Part shown: in pieces, positions 1 through 8,382 of the stretch
Layout: each line of letters begins with the position of its first letter
Numbering within the stretch: position 1 is the first letter of the stretch
NCBI GenBank assembly: GCA_004028505.1
Contig: MTKO01000070.1
Location: 1 to 64,000 of the forward strand
Origin: Candidatus Electrothrix aarhusensis
Lineage (GTDB): Bacteria > Desulfobacterota > Desulfobulbia > Desulfobulbales > Desulfobulbaceae
DNA: 64,000 nt
Direction: 5' to 3'
Position numbers and translations under genes: made by a program
Notes under the pieces: generated by a model
What the model saw: only the letters and a program-made list of their open reading frames with translations
Database searches by the model: none
Told to the model about the DNA's origin: nothing

Positions 1-45
1 TATCCTCATCACAGTTACCATGAGTTTTTTACTAGAAATTCAAAT

Positions 46-1401
46 TTGGTGACTATTATAACTTATCATATTAACTTGCCTATCAATCGACTGATGAAGT
101 CAATTCAGGAAAATAAAATGTCAATTTATATTGGGGGTAGTCGAGAAAATGAGATGTTGATAGAAGGCTTGTCGGCTAATCGATTTGCACCTAATAAAAT
201 GCTATTATTTCTTCCATCAATTATTGCGAGTAAGCGTGAAGTATCTGTTCCCACAGTGACTTCTACAACAGGTCGAATATGGATGGATAGAAATTTCGGT
301 GCTTCTCGCGTAGCTACCAGCATGACAGATGAAGAATCGTATGGTGATTTGTACCAGTGGGGCAGGCTTGCAGACGGGCACGAAAAGCGAACAAGTGCGA
401 CAATAGCAACGGTCAGTTCATCGGACAATCCCGGTCATGGGAAGTTTATCTTAACCGCTCCTGTACCTTCCGACTGGAGAAATCCACAAAATGATGATTT
501 GTGGCAGGGAATCGATGGAACGAATAATCCATGTCCAGCAGGATTCAGGCCTCCTACAGAAAGTGAAATCCAGGAAGAAATAGATACTTGGAGTTCAAAA
601 GATGCAGCCGGTGCCTTTGCATCACCACTAAAACTTCCTGCTTCAGGTATTCGCTATTGCTTTGACGGCTCGCTTGACACCGTGGGGAGTGCAGGTGCTT
701 ACTGGTCCAGTTCTGTTAACGACACCAATGCTCGTCTCTTGGATTTTAGTGGTGATCATGCTTGGGTGAGCGACAGTATCCGTGCAAGCGGATTTAGTCT
801 CCGTTGCATTAAAGATGAACCTGATCAGGTTTCTACTGTTACCTCAGCAACAGGCCGAGTATGGATGGATCGCAACCTCGGAGCATCACGAGTAGCGACA
901 AGCCCGACAGACGAAGAGGCTTATGGCGATTTTTATCAATGGGGCAGGCTTACGGATGGTCATGAGAAACGGACTAGCGGCACAACTACAACGCTCAGTT
1001 CTGCAGATGTTCCAGGACACGAGAATTTTATAGTTGCTCTTTCTGGTTCTAACGATTGGAGAAATCCAAAAAACAACAGTCTTTGGCAGGGAGTTAATGG
1101 GATAAGTAATCCGTGTCCAACAGGTTTCAGGCTGCCAACGGAGGCGGAACTTGAAGCCGAACGACAATCTTGGGTTTCCAATGATTATGCTGGAGCATTT
1201 GCGTCACCATTGAAGCTTGTTATGGCCGGTTACCGTGACACCACTGGCTTGATCAGAGGCGGCTCCGGTAGCTACGGTTGCTACTGGAGCAGTAATTTCA
1301 CTTTTGCGAACGCCCGCGGCTTCGACTTCTACAGTGGCGGTACTGCCTTTTATAGCTACAATCGCGATAACGGGTTAAGTGTCCGTTGCATCAAGGATTA
1401 A
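46..1401 (+). CDS. Tandem FISUMP/DUF1566-like (C-type-lectin-fold-like) protein, possibly 5'-partial
   Basis: Two tandem copies of a FISUMP/DUF1566-like domain, about residues 68-258 and 261-451. Each copy opens with a GR(I/V)WMDRN block, carries a DWRNP motif and an NPCPxGFRxPT motif, and ends in (L/V)RCIKD. Domains of this kind often fold like C-type lectins and act at the cell surface. TTG at 46 is the first usable start, ATG at 94 is an alternative, and the frame is open back to base 1, so the true start may lie outside the window. No signal peptide is visible. The final ~45 codons of copy 2 are unusually rich in codons ending in C or T, with diverse first two bases, as in variable regions of diversity-generating retroelements. 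No reverse transcriptase or template repeat was seen in the window. Domain call is fairly secure; the DGR link is inference. Confidence 0.75.
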   Translation: MVTIITYHINLPINRLMKSIQENKMSIYIGGSRENEMLIEGLSANRFAPNKMLLFLPSIIASKREVSVPTVTSTTGRIWMDRNFGASRVATSMTDEESYGDLYQWGRLADGHEKRTSATIATVSSSDNPGHGKFILTAPVPSDWRNPQNDDLWQGIDGTNNPCPAGFRPPTESEIQEEIDTWSSKDAAGAFASPLKLPASGIRYCFDGSLDTVGSAGAYWSSSVNDTNARLLDFSGDHAWVSDSIRASGFSLRCIKDEPDQVSTVTSATGRVWMDRNLGASRVATSPTDEEAYGDFYQWGRLTDGHEKRTSGTTTTLSSADVPGHENFIVALSGSNDWRNPKNNSLWQGVNGISNPCPTGFRLPTEAELEAERQSWVSNDYAGAFASPLKLVMAGYRDTTGLIRGGSGSYGCYWSSNFTFANARGFDFYSGGTAFYSYNRDNGLSVRCIKD

Positions 1402-1409
1402 CTTTTTAT

Positions 1410-1453
1410 CCTGCCTCTTGGTTCATAGCCAGGAGGCGGACAATCCTTTTTTA
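1410..1453 (+). terminator. Hairpin plus T-run after the FISUMP gene
   Basis: A 12-base left arm beginning CCTGCCTC and a right arm CCAGGAGGCGG flank a 7-base loop, followed after a few bases by a run of T. It sits 8 bases after the stop codon. It may be a plain intrinsic terminator; DGR target genes also often carry a hairpin just downstream of the variable region. Confidence 0.5.
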
Positions 1454-1612
1454 TCCTGTTACCCTCACTGCTTTCAATCGCCGAGCCGTCAGTCAGTAGC
1501 AGATAGGCCCTGAGCTTATTCAGACAGCAATCACATCAGTTAAAGCAACGGCTCAATCTCTTCAAAAAAGTATCTTTCCGAGCACAGGACAAGGGTTTCG
1601 GATGCAATCGTT

Positions 1613-2857
1613 TCAAGCCCGCTGCTCAAGCTCCATCTTGAAATAATCAGAATACAGTCTTTGAAGTACATAATTGGGCACCTTGTAATACAGCTGATCA
1701 AGTATACTGCCGCAGATCGTGACCAAGCCCATATGCAGAAGCAGGCTGATGAAATCATCGCGTTCAAAGGATTTGTTTACATCCAAGTCAAGCATTCGTT
1801 TATGCCGCCCGGTAATTTTACCGTCAACGATCAAGCCCTTCAGCAAACGAAAGTTTTCATCACGATCACCAAGTGAAAACAACGTCCTGATTTGCCCAGA
1901 GTAAGCTGAAACGGCATGTTCATCCAGCATATGCGCTGGAGCCGCGCATTCCGCTTGAAAGTTTCTGAGAAAATGGAGGATCATTTCCGGGCTAAAAACC
2001 TTCTCCTCTGCTTGGCTGCTGAATTGATAGCCGCTGTAACAGTCACTGATTGTTTCCAGTACCTGCTGAGGGTCAGAGCCGTATGCAGCAGCGACAGGCT
2101 GAACCAGCTTTGCTGTTTCTTCAACAGTGAAGCCCATTGCTTGGTGAAAGGCTTTATCGGAAGAAAGGTGTGAGCAAATATTAAATCCACTGGTCATGCT
2201 GTCTAGGCTGACCGACGTCACGCCGGTTATGAAGATTTTCTTAACATTGCCCGAACAGGTGGCACTCTTGATTGTTTCATAAAAGGGACGGATGCCGTTG
2301 ATACTGCCAGAGACAGTTTTAATGAATGTGCTTAGGTCTTGGCCCGGCAGGGGATTGACAAAATAATCATATCCATCAATGAGGATGTAGAGTTCTGCCT
2401 TTCTGGTGACAGTAAAGAAGCTATCCAGTTGAACAGACGGGCTAAAGTTTTGTTCTGCAACAGTCTGGATGTCCTCCTGACTGTATCCATAGCGCACAAG
2501 GAATTCCTGTAATTCCGCCGCAACTCTGTTACTGAAGCCCTCAAGTATACTTTCTTTACTGTCGGTTTCAATGCCGTTGAAGTCAAAGGCAAGTACTTGG
2601 TAGCTGTTGCGTAGAGGCGTAGGATTTTTTCCCGCAGATAACCCGCCAAATAATATCTCAAAATCATCTTTGCATGAGATATCATAGTAGTGCCGAAGGG
2701 TGGAAAGAAACAGACTTTTTCCAAAACGGCGAGGTCGGAGCAGGATGTTGAAGCTGCCCTGCTCCTCCAGCTCTTGTATATACCGAGTCTTATCTATATA
2801 CAGATAATCCCCGGTTCGTATTTTTCTGAAATCGCTCTCGCCGTAAGGAATTTTCAT
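1613..2857 (-). CDS. AAA-ATPase-like protein (PF09820 type), lacking its nuclease-like C-terminus
   Basis: N-terminal part matches the AAA-ATPase_like family that is usually joined to a C-terminal PD-(D/E)XK-like DUF1703 domain: IPYGESDFRKIR near the start, YIDKTRYI, then a Walker A variant RPRRFGKS at about residues 42-49. An acidic Walker B-like stretch ILIDGYDYF lies near residue 158. Many members occur in variable copy number and their role is poorly known. This copy stops at residue 414, shortly after the ATPase/winged-helix region. A further 26 codons of plausible sequence (SGLETIASE...) continue in another frame to about 1544 and then stop, so the nuclease-like domain is missing either way. 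It lies 33 bases after the end of argG on the same strand; start ATG at 2857. Confidence 0.7.
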   Translation of the reverse strand: MKIPYGESDFRKIRTGDYLYIDKTRYIQELEEQGSFNILLRPRRFGKSLFLSTLRHYYDISCKDDFEILFGGLSAGKNPTPLRNSYQVLAFDFNGIETDSKESILEGFSNRVAAELQEFLVRYGYSQEDIQTVAEQNFSPSVQLDSFFTVTRKAELYILIDGYDYFVNPLPGQDLSTFIKTVSGSINGIRPFYETIKSATCSGNVKKIFITGVTSVSLDSMTSGFNICSHLSSDKAFHQAMGFTVEETAKLVQPVAAAYGSDPQQVLETISDCYSGYQFSSQAEEKVFSPEMILHFLRNFQAECAAPAHMLDEHAVSAYSGQIRTLFSLGDRDENFRLLKGLIVDGKITGRHKRMLDLDVNKSFERDDFISLLLHMGLVTICGSILDQLYYKVPNYVLQRLYSDYFKMELEQRA

Positions 2858-2890
2858 GTCTGCTTTTCGCCTTTTTTCTGTCAGAACACT

Positions 2891-4086
2891 CTACTTCCGA
2901 TTCAACGCCTGAATCTGTAAGCGCAGGGAGTTCAGGCGGATAAAACCACCCGCATCAGCCTGATCATAGACCGCATCCTCCTCAAAGGTGGCATGGGCCT
3001 CGGAATACAACGAGTTGTCTGATTTACGGCCTACTGGGATGCAATTACCCTTGTAGAGCTTCAGGCGGACAGTACCGTTCACGGTTTTTTGGCTTTCGTC
3101 CATGGTCTTCTGCAAGAGCGCCATTTCCGGTGCAAACCAGAAACCGTTATAGATCAGCTTGGAGTATTCCGGTACCAGGCTGTCTCGGATGCGCAGGATC
3201 TCGCGGTCCATGGTGATGGTTTCCAAATCCCGATGGGCTTCCCGGAGGATGAAACCGCCCGGTGTTTCATAGACCCCGCGTGATTTCATACCCACAAAGC
3301 GGTTTTCCACCATATCCAACCGACCGATACCGTTTTCTCCACCTAGGCGGTTGAGCTCAGTGAGCAATTCTACCGGTCCGAGACGTTCACCGTTGATGGC
3401 GACCGGATTGCCCTGCTCAAAATCCATTTCAATATAGGTCGGGACATCAGGAGCGTTTTCCGGTGACACGGAGAGCTTGAACATACCCTCTTCCGGTTCA
3501 TTCCAAGGATCTTCCAGGATGCCGCCTTCAAAGCTGATATGGAGCAGGTTTTCGTCCGAGCTGTAGGGATTCTTCTTGGTTGTGGGGATGGGAATATTAT
3601 GTTCCTTGGCAAAGGCGACCAGTTTTTTGCGGGAATTGAGATCCCAGAATCGCCAAGGCGCAATGATTTGCAATTTGGGGTTCAGGGCCAAGTAGCCCAG
3701 TTCAAAGCGTACCTGATCGTTCCCCTTGCCGGTGGCTCCGTGACTGACCGCGTTCGCGCCTTCCTGTTTCGCAATACGGACCTGTTCCTTGGCGATGATC
3801 GGGCGGGCTAACGAGGTGCCGAGGAGGTAGGAGCTTCATAAATGGCATTGGCTCGAAAGGCGGGAAAGATATAATCACGGACATATTCCTCACGCAGGTC
3901 GGAAATGATTACTTTTTCCGCACCGGTGGCCATGCCCTTTTCTCGGACAGCATCCCAGTCTTCGTGCTGGCCGACATCAGCAGCATAGGCGATGATGGGG
4001 CATTCGTATTCTTCTGCCAGCCATTTAAGAATGACTGAGGTGTCCAGGCCGCCTGAATAGGCGAGTACTATTTTATTTACGTTCAT
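2891..4086 (-). pseudogene. argG: Argininosuccinate synthase, frame-disrupted
   Basis: Catalyses ATP-dependent joining of citrulline and aspartate in arginine synthesis. The N-terminal piece (4086 to 3808) has the nucleotide-binding motif AYSGGLDTS and reads through [13 protein letters not shown]. The remainder, ending at 2891, carries [20 protein letters not shown] and the long C-terminal domain. The expected junction [13 protein letters not shown] is restored by adding one base near 3831, so the two pieces are one gene of about 399 residues. A single missing base in a gene otherwise perfectly conserved suggests a consensus error rather than decay. It is the third gene of a minus-strand run argF - small orf - argG. 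Family assignment is certain; functional state cannot be decided from sequence alone. Confidence 0.93.
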
Positions 4087-4157
4087 ATTGGCTTGCTAAT
4101 GAATTGTTATTATTGTTGTATTATGAATAATACGAAACTAAGTTGCTTAGAAAAGCA

Positions 4158-4433
4158 TCAAACATCGTTTTTTATAGTATGAGCTTTCTTAACGACAACA
4201 TATTTTGCCAGATTAACGCCTTTGCGAATCTCGGTTCCATATGATTCTTGAATAGTTGCAGCTTTTGCTATCTCTGTTGCGCTCGAACCCAATGCTTCAA
4301 TCTCTTTGGAATAAAGAATACCGAATAGGTGGATCATTGTGACAGCTTCCCCTTTTAAAGCTTCGCTGTACATTTTGTTCAAGATGCTACCTAATTCCTG
4401 AAGTTCCATTTCCGGGTTCATCTTGTAATTCAC
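4158..4433 (-). CDS. Small HTH-like protein of unknown function between argF and argG
   Basis: A 91-residue, largely helical protein (ELQELGSILNKMYSEA, then MIHLFGILYSKEI, then SYGTEIRKGVNLAKYV). The pattern resembles small helix-turn-helix-like proteins that open with LxELGxxLNxMY, but I cannot name the family with certainty. Its ATG overlaps the argF stop codon by four bases (ATGA), indicating translational coupling, and argG follows 71 bases later. Base composition looks more AT-rich than argF and argG, so it may be a recent insertion into an arginine operon. No catalytic motif or signal peptide is visible. A role in arginine metabolism is not implied by its sequence. Confidence 0.65.
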   Translation of the reverse strand: MNYKMNPEMELQELGSILNKMYSEALKGEAVTMIHLFGILYSKEIEALGSSATEIAKAATIQESYGTEIRKGVNLAKYVVVKKAHTIKNDV

Positions 4434-5349
4434 ACCATCCCGTTAATCAAATATTCCAGAATGGCCTTATGCATGTGCATTTTATTTTCCGCCTGATCAA
4501 AGGCGACAGATTGCGAGCCCTCCAGTACCTCTTCGGTGATTTCTTCATCTCTATGGGCAGGGAGGCAGTGGAGAACAACGGCATCAGCTGCTGCATGCTT
4601 GAGCAGGGCCTTATTCAGCTGATAGGGTTGAAAAACAGCCAGTCGTTTTTCCGTCTCGTCTTCCTGGCCCATAGATGCCCAGACATCAACATTCACGACA
4701 TCAGCGCCCTGTATTGCCTCAGCAGGGTCACGGAGCAGGGTAATCGGCTTTTTTGCCTGCTGTTGCGCTGCTTTAAGGATTGCTGGGTCAGGATCATACC
4801 CTGTCGGGCAGGCAAGGGTCAAAGAAAAACCGAGTACCGAGCAGCTTGGATCCAGGAATTGGCCATATTATTACCATCTCCGATCCAGACGATCTTTAAT
4901 GCACTCAGATCGCCTTTTTGCTCAATAACTGTCATGATATCGCTGAGAATCTGACAGGGATGGTGTCTATCGGTCAGTGCATTGATCACCGGAACAGCTG
5001 AAAAATGAGCCAGTTCTTCCACGACCTCCTGACCAAAGGTACGGACGACAAGGGCATCGACGTAACGGGCCAGCACTCGTGCGGTATCTTTGAGGGGTTC
5101 CCCTCTTCCCAACTGGCTTTCCTTGGCCGACATAAAGATAACCTGACCGCCCATCTCGTACATAGCCGCTTCAAAGGATACCCTGGTCCTGGTGGAGGGC
5201 TTTTCAAACAGCATGCATATTTTTCTTCCGGCAAGTTGCTGATGCCGCAGACCTTTTTGTCTTTCTTTTTTGAGTACTGCTGCCCGGTCAAGAAAAGCCT
5301 GTAGCTGTATACGGGTAAAGTCCTGGAGCGCTAATAAATGGGTATTCAT
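4430..5349 (-). pseudogene. argF: Ornithine carbamoyltransferase, frame-disrupted
   Basis: Transfers carbamoyl from carbamoyl phosphate to ornithine. The 5' piece holds the carbamoyl-phosphate motif KPSTRTRVSFE, the HPCQ-type motif in DRHHPCQILSD and ends in GDGNNMANSW. The 3' piece holds VNVDVWASMGQ and the ornithine-side motif VLHCLPAHR. Between them one base is missing near 4838: restoring a G gives AARVLGFSLTLACP and one protein of about 306 residues, the normal family length. The start chosen is ATG at 5349 (MNTHLLALQDFT), which matches family N-termini; an in-frame extension to 5424 has no support. It heads the run argF - small orf - argG. Confidence 0.93.
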
Positions 5350-5571
5350 AGGAGTATTTATCTTGATGTTCAAAAAAGCAGGCTGGCAGGAGAAGTTCTC
5401 CATTGCCTGTGCTGAACAGAACACAGGCTATTGAGCCCAAAAATTATTGATATAAAAAAAACATCGCTTTTGCAAAGTAATTCTGCTGTAACCTTCATAA
5501 ATTATTCTTCATGACCCTGTGCGGAATGAAAAATAGAGAGGATTTTTTCTGTATCAGAGCAGCAACTGCTT

Positions 5572-5715
5572 GTGAGCATAACATCTCATTGTAAAATATG
5601 CCAACCAGCTGGCACTCTTGATCTCTGTTCGGATGAGATTAAAGCCTTGACAGGCTATACGGGACGTTATAAAGCTGTGTTGCGCCATGCTGTTCTCCGT
5701 ATTTTGGAGGGGTGA
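5572..5715 (+). CDS. Small CxxC protein upstream of rimO
   Basis: A 47-codon frame read from GTG at 5572 to TGA at 5715 gives a protein with a CKICQ (CxxC) motif, a third cysteine (LDLCSDE) and a basic helical end (YKAVLRHAVLRILEG). The frame is open about 45 bases further upstream (EQQLLVSITSHC), so the true start may be earlier and damaged. Codon usage looks coding-like and it is 76 bases before rimO on the same strand. A small zinc-binding protein is possible, but I do not recognise a family. Start codon and status are uncertain. Confidence 0.4.
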   Translation: MSITSHCKICQPAGTLDLCSDEIKALTGYTGRYKAVLRHAVLRILEG

Positions 5716-5791
5716 TAGTTGCAGAATCAGGCAGTCAAGATAGCGAGTCAAAAGGAAAAATTAATAGATTGATGATACCGTAAGAGAGATA

Positions 5792-7150
5792 ATGATAATT
5801 CAGAAAAAAATGCACCTGACAAGCCTCGGTTGCGCAAAAAACCTGGTCGATTCCGAAATGATGCTCGGCTCCCTTGAGCTTGAAGGATATACTACTGTGG
5901 AGGATCCGGCTGAGGCAGAATTGCTTCTTGTTAATACCTGCGGATTTATTCGTCCGGCAGTGGAAGAGGCTGTGGATGAAATTCTCCGCCTTGCCGAATA
6001 TAAGAAAGAGGATCCGACCAAAAAAATAGTGGTCACCGGCTGTATGGTCCAGCGTTACGGTAAAGATTTGCAGGAGGAACTTCCTGAAGTGGATTTTTTT
6101 GTCGGTATTGACGAGGAAAAGGATATCGCGGCCTTGGTGAAGGACTGGTCTCCGGGAGATTCTTCGTTGTTTCTCCAAGGGCCTTCCTGTTTCCTTGCTG
6201 ACAGTACGGTGCCGCGAAGATTGGCAACCCCGTTTTTTCGTAGTTATCTCAAAATCACCGAGGGCTGTGATAATCGCTGTACTTACTGTATGATTCCGGC
6301 GATACGAGGTGATCTCCGCAGCAGATCTGTCCAGGATTTGATCATCGAAGCCAAGGCCCTGGAGCAGGGCGGGGTAAAGGAGCTTTCCCTTATTGCCCAG
6401 GATCTGACAGCCTACGGTGATGATTTTGATGATCAGGATAATCTTGAAGCAGGTGATAACCTTGTTTCCCTGCTCAAGAAACTTCTTGCTGAGACTGATA
6501 TCCCCTGGTTTCGCTTGCTCTATCTCTATCCCTCTTCAGTTTCCTCGGAGCTTCTTGAGCTGATGGCTGAGCAACCCCGTATCCTTCCCTATCTGGATAT
6601 TCCCTTTCAGCATGTGAGTGATCACGTTCTGCAAAGAATGGGGCGTCGTTATGGGCAGCAGGATCTGGAGCAGTTAATCACTATGATTCGTCAAATTTTG
6701 CCTAACTGTGCCCTGCGGACCACCATGATGGTTGGTTTTCCAGGAGAAACAGAAGATGATGTACAGAACTTGCTCGATTGTCTGAAAAAATGGCAATTGG
6801 ATCATGTGGGCGTTTTTTCCTATGAGGCTGAACAGGGGTCAGTTGCAGCTGACTTCTCGGAAAAGCTGGACAGGAATATACGGGAGGAGCGTTTTGCTCG
6901 AGTTATGGAACTTCAGGCAGAAATAAGTGCCCAACGCTTGCAACAGTATGTAGGGAGAAAAGAGCTTGTTCTTGTAGAGGGGGTTAGTCGAGAAACAGAT
7001 CTATTACTGGAAGGTCGAACCCAGTATCAAGGACCGGATATTGACGGTTGTGTCTTTATTAACGACGGAACAGCAAGCCCCGGTGATATCGTAACTGTTG
7101 AAATCACCGAGGCTCATACCTACGATCTGGTAGGCGGAATTATTAGCTAA
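5792..7150 (+). CDS. rimO: Ribosomal protein uS12 (Asp88) methylthiotransferase RimO
   Basis: Radical SAM methylthiotransferase that adds a methylthio group to an aspartate of ribosomal protein S12. The N-terminal UPF0004 domain binds one cluster through C14 (SLGCAKN), C50 (NTCGF) and C84 (TGCMVQR). The radical SAM cluster motif CDNRCTYC is at residues 159-166 and a C-terminal TRAM domain follows. The SLGCAKNLVDSE start and the C-terminal LEGRTQYQGPDIDG block distinguish RimO from MiaB. Length 452 is typical. ATG at 5792 has a weak AAGAGAG upstream; ATG at 5810 (MHLTSLGC) is an alternative. It runs convergently into the HU-like gene with only 28 bases between the stops. Confidence 0.95.
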   Translation: MIIQKKMHLTSLGCAKNLVDSEMMLGSLELEGYTTVEDPAEAELLLVNTCGFIRPAVEEAVDEILRLAEYKKEDPTKKIVVTGCMVQRYGKDLQEELPEVDFFVGIDEEKDIAALVKDWSPGDSSLFLQGPSCFLADSTVPRRLATPFFRSYLKITEGCDNRCTYCMIPAIRGDLRSRSVQDLIIEAKALEQGGVKELSLIAQDLTAYGDDFDDQDNLEAGDNLVSLLKKLLAETDIPWFRLLYLYPSSVSSELLELMAEQPRILPYLDIPFQHVSDHVLQRMGRRYGQQDLEQLITMIRQILPNCALRTTMMVGFPGETEDDVQNLLDCLKKWQLDHVGVFSYEAEQGSVAADFSEKLDRNIREERFARVMELQAEISAQRLQQYVGRKELVLVEGVSRETDLLLEGRTQYQGPDIDGCVFINDGTASPGDIVTVEITEAHTYDLVGGIIS

Positions 7151-7178
7151 TATCCGCTAAGAGCAGAAGAAAGATGAC

Positions 7179-7487
7179 TTATTTTTTCTTTTTCTTGCTC
7201 TGCGGCTTTGCTTCTGCATCCACACGCTCTCTCAGATCCTTGCCCACCTTGAAAAAGGGAAGCTTTTTTGGGGCAACGCTGATTTTTTCTCCTGATTTTG
7301 GGTTGCGGCCCGTGTAGGCACCGTATTGCTTAACTGTAAAGCTTCCAAATCCACGGATTTCAATGGAATCTCCTTCAACCAAGGCGTTGCTCATTGCATC
7401 AATGATGGTCTTGGTGATAGCGGCAGTTTCGCGTACAGGCAGCTCAATTTTTTCGGCTAATGCCTCAATAAGTTCCGATTTATTCAT
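7179..7487 (-). CDS. HU/IHF-family DNA-binding protein with lysine tail
   Basis: A 102-residue histone-like protein: MNKSELIEALAEK at the N-terminus, the RGFGSFTV strand and the DNA-intercalating arm region GRNPKSGEKI at about residues 60-70. It ends in an added basic tail (AKPQSKKKKK) that is not part of the core HU fold and may increase DNA affinity. Members of this family dimerise and bend DNA in nucleoid organisation, recombination and replication. The start is supported by a good GGGAGAAGG ribosome-binding site seven bases upstream. HU and IHF-beta cannot be separated with confidence from sequence alone, so no symbol is given. Confidence 0.92.
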   Translation of the reverse strand: MNKSELIEALAEKIELPVRETAAITKTIIDAMSNALVEGDSIEIRGFGSFTVKQYGAYTGRNPKSGEKISVAPKKLPFFKVGKDLRERVDAEAKPQSKKKKK

Positions 7488-7595
7488 ACCTTCTCCCTTT
7501 CACAGCAGGGCCTGCAGCCAAAGAGTGCAAGGCCGAGGGGTTAAAAATTAGTTTAGTAGAAACCATTAAATATCATTACTATTAATGATAGTTAA

Positions 7596-8341
7596 TCAGG
7601 TATACTTCTGAATGTAAAGAGGATATTTAATTTTTTTTACAAAAAAAAGTTTTTTTACATCAATTTCGTCCAAAAAACGGTATCTTCCCTCTTGCAGATT
7701 TTTTAGCTGCAACCTGCCGTAGGCGTTCGTTTTAAACGAATAACCGGATGACCGACCGCTTGGAACATCTTTCGTACCTGTCTTTTCTTTCCTTCATGAA
7801 TTATGATCTCAATGACGGTAACATCTTTCTTTTTTTTGAGTATACGGAGCTGGGCAGGCCAAGTTTTTTTACCGTCGAGTACAATTCCTTGTTCAAGTCT
7901 CTGGAGATCGGATTTTTTCGGCAAGTCTCGTACGGTTGCTTCATAGGTTTTATTGACCTCAAAACGGGGATGAAGGACCTGATTGGCCAAAGCCCCATCA
8001 TTGGTCAGGAGGAGGGCACCTTCGCTGTCCAGGTCAAGTCGGCCCACCGGAAAAAGACGTTCCTTGATTTCCGGGAGCAGATCTGTAACGATAGGACGGC
8101 CTTGGGGGTCGGACATGGTGGTGACATAGCCCCTCGGTTTATGGAGAAGGATGTAGATTTTTTTTTCTTCTCGCAGAGGCTTGCCGTCCACGGTGATGAC
8201 AACCTGCTCGGGATCAACCTTGAGCCCCGGTTGGGTGACCGGCTTGCCGTCAACCTTGACTCTGCCTTGGGCGATATATTCTTCCGCCTTGCGCCGGGAA
8301 CAGATGCCAGCATGGGCTATAATTTTTTGTATTCTTTCCAT
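7596..8341 (-). CDS. rluB: 23S rRNA pseudouridine synthase, RluB/RsuA family (3' end frame-shifted)
   Basis: Isomerises a uridine of 23S rRNA (RluB type). An S4 RNA-binding domain covers about residues 1-60 (QKIIAHAGICSRRKAEE), and the catalytic motif GRLDLDSEG follows with the nucleophilic aspartate near residue 103. HEGKKRQVRKMF is the family C-terminal signature. As printed the frame stops at 7703 after LKRTPTAGCS. Adding one base near 7728 restores the conserved continuation NAYGRLQLKNLQEGRY and extends the protein to a stop at 7596, giving about 248 residues, which is normal. The start ATG at 8341 (MERIQKII) matches the family; the upstream in-frame extension to 8383 does not. Confidence 0.85.
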
Positions 8342-8382
8342 ATAAAATAAGGGGCACGGCACGCCGTTGCCCCTACCTGTCA

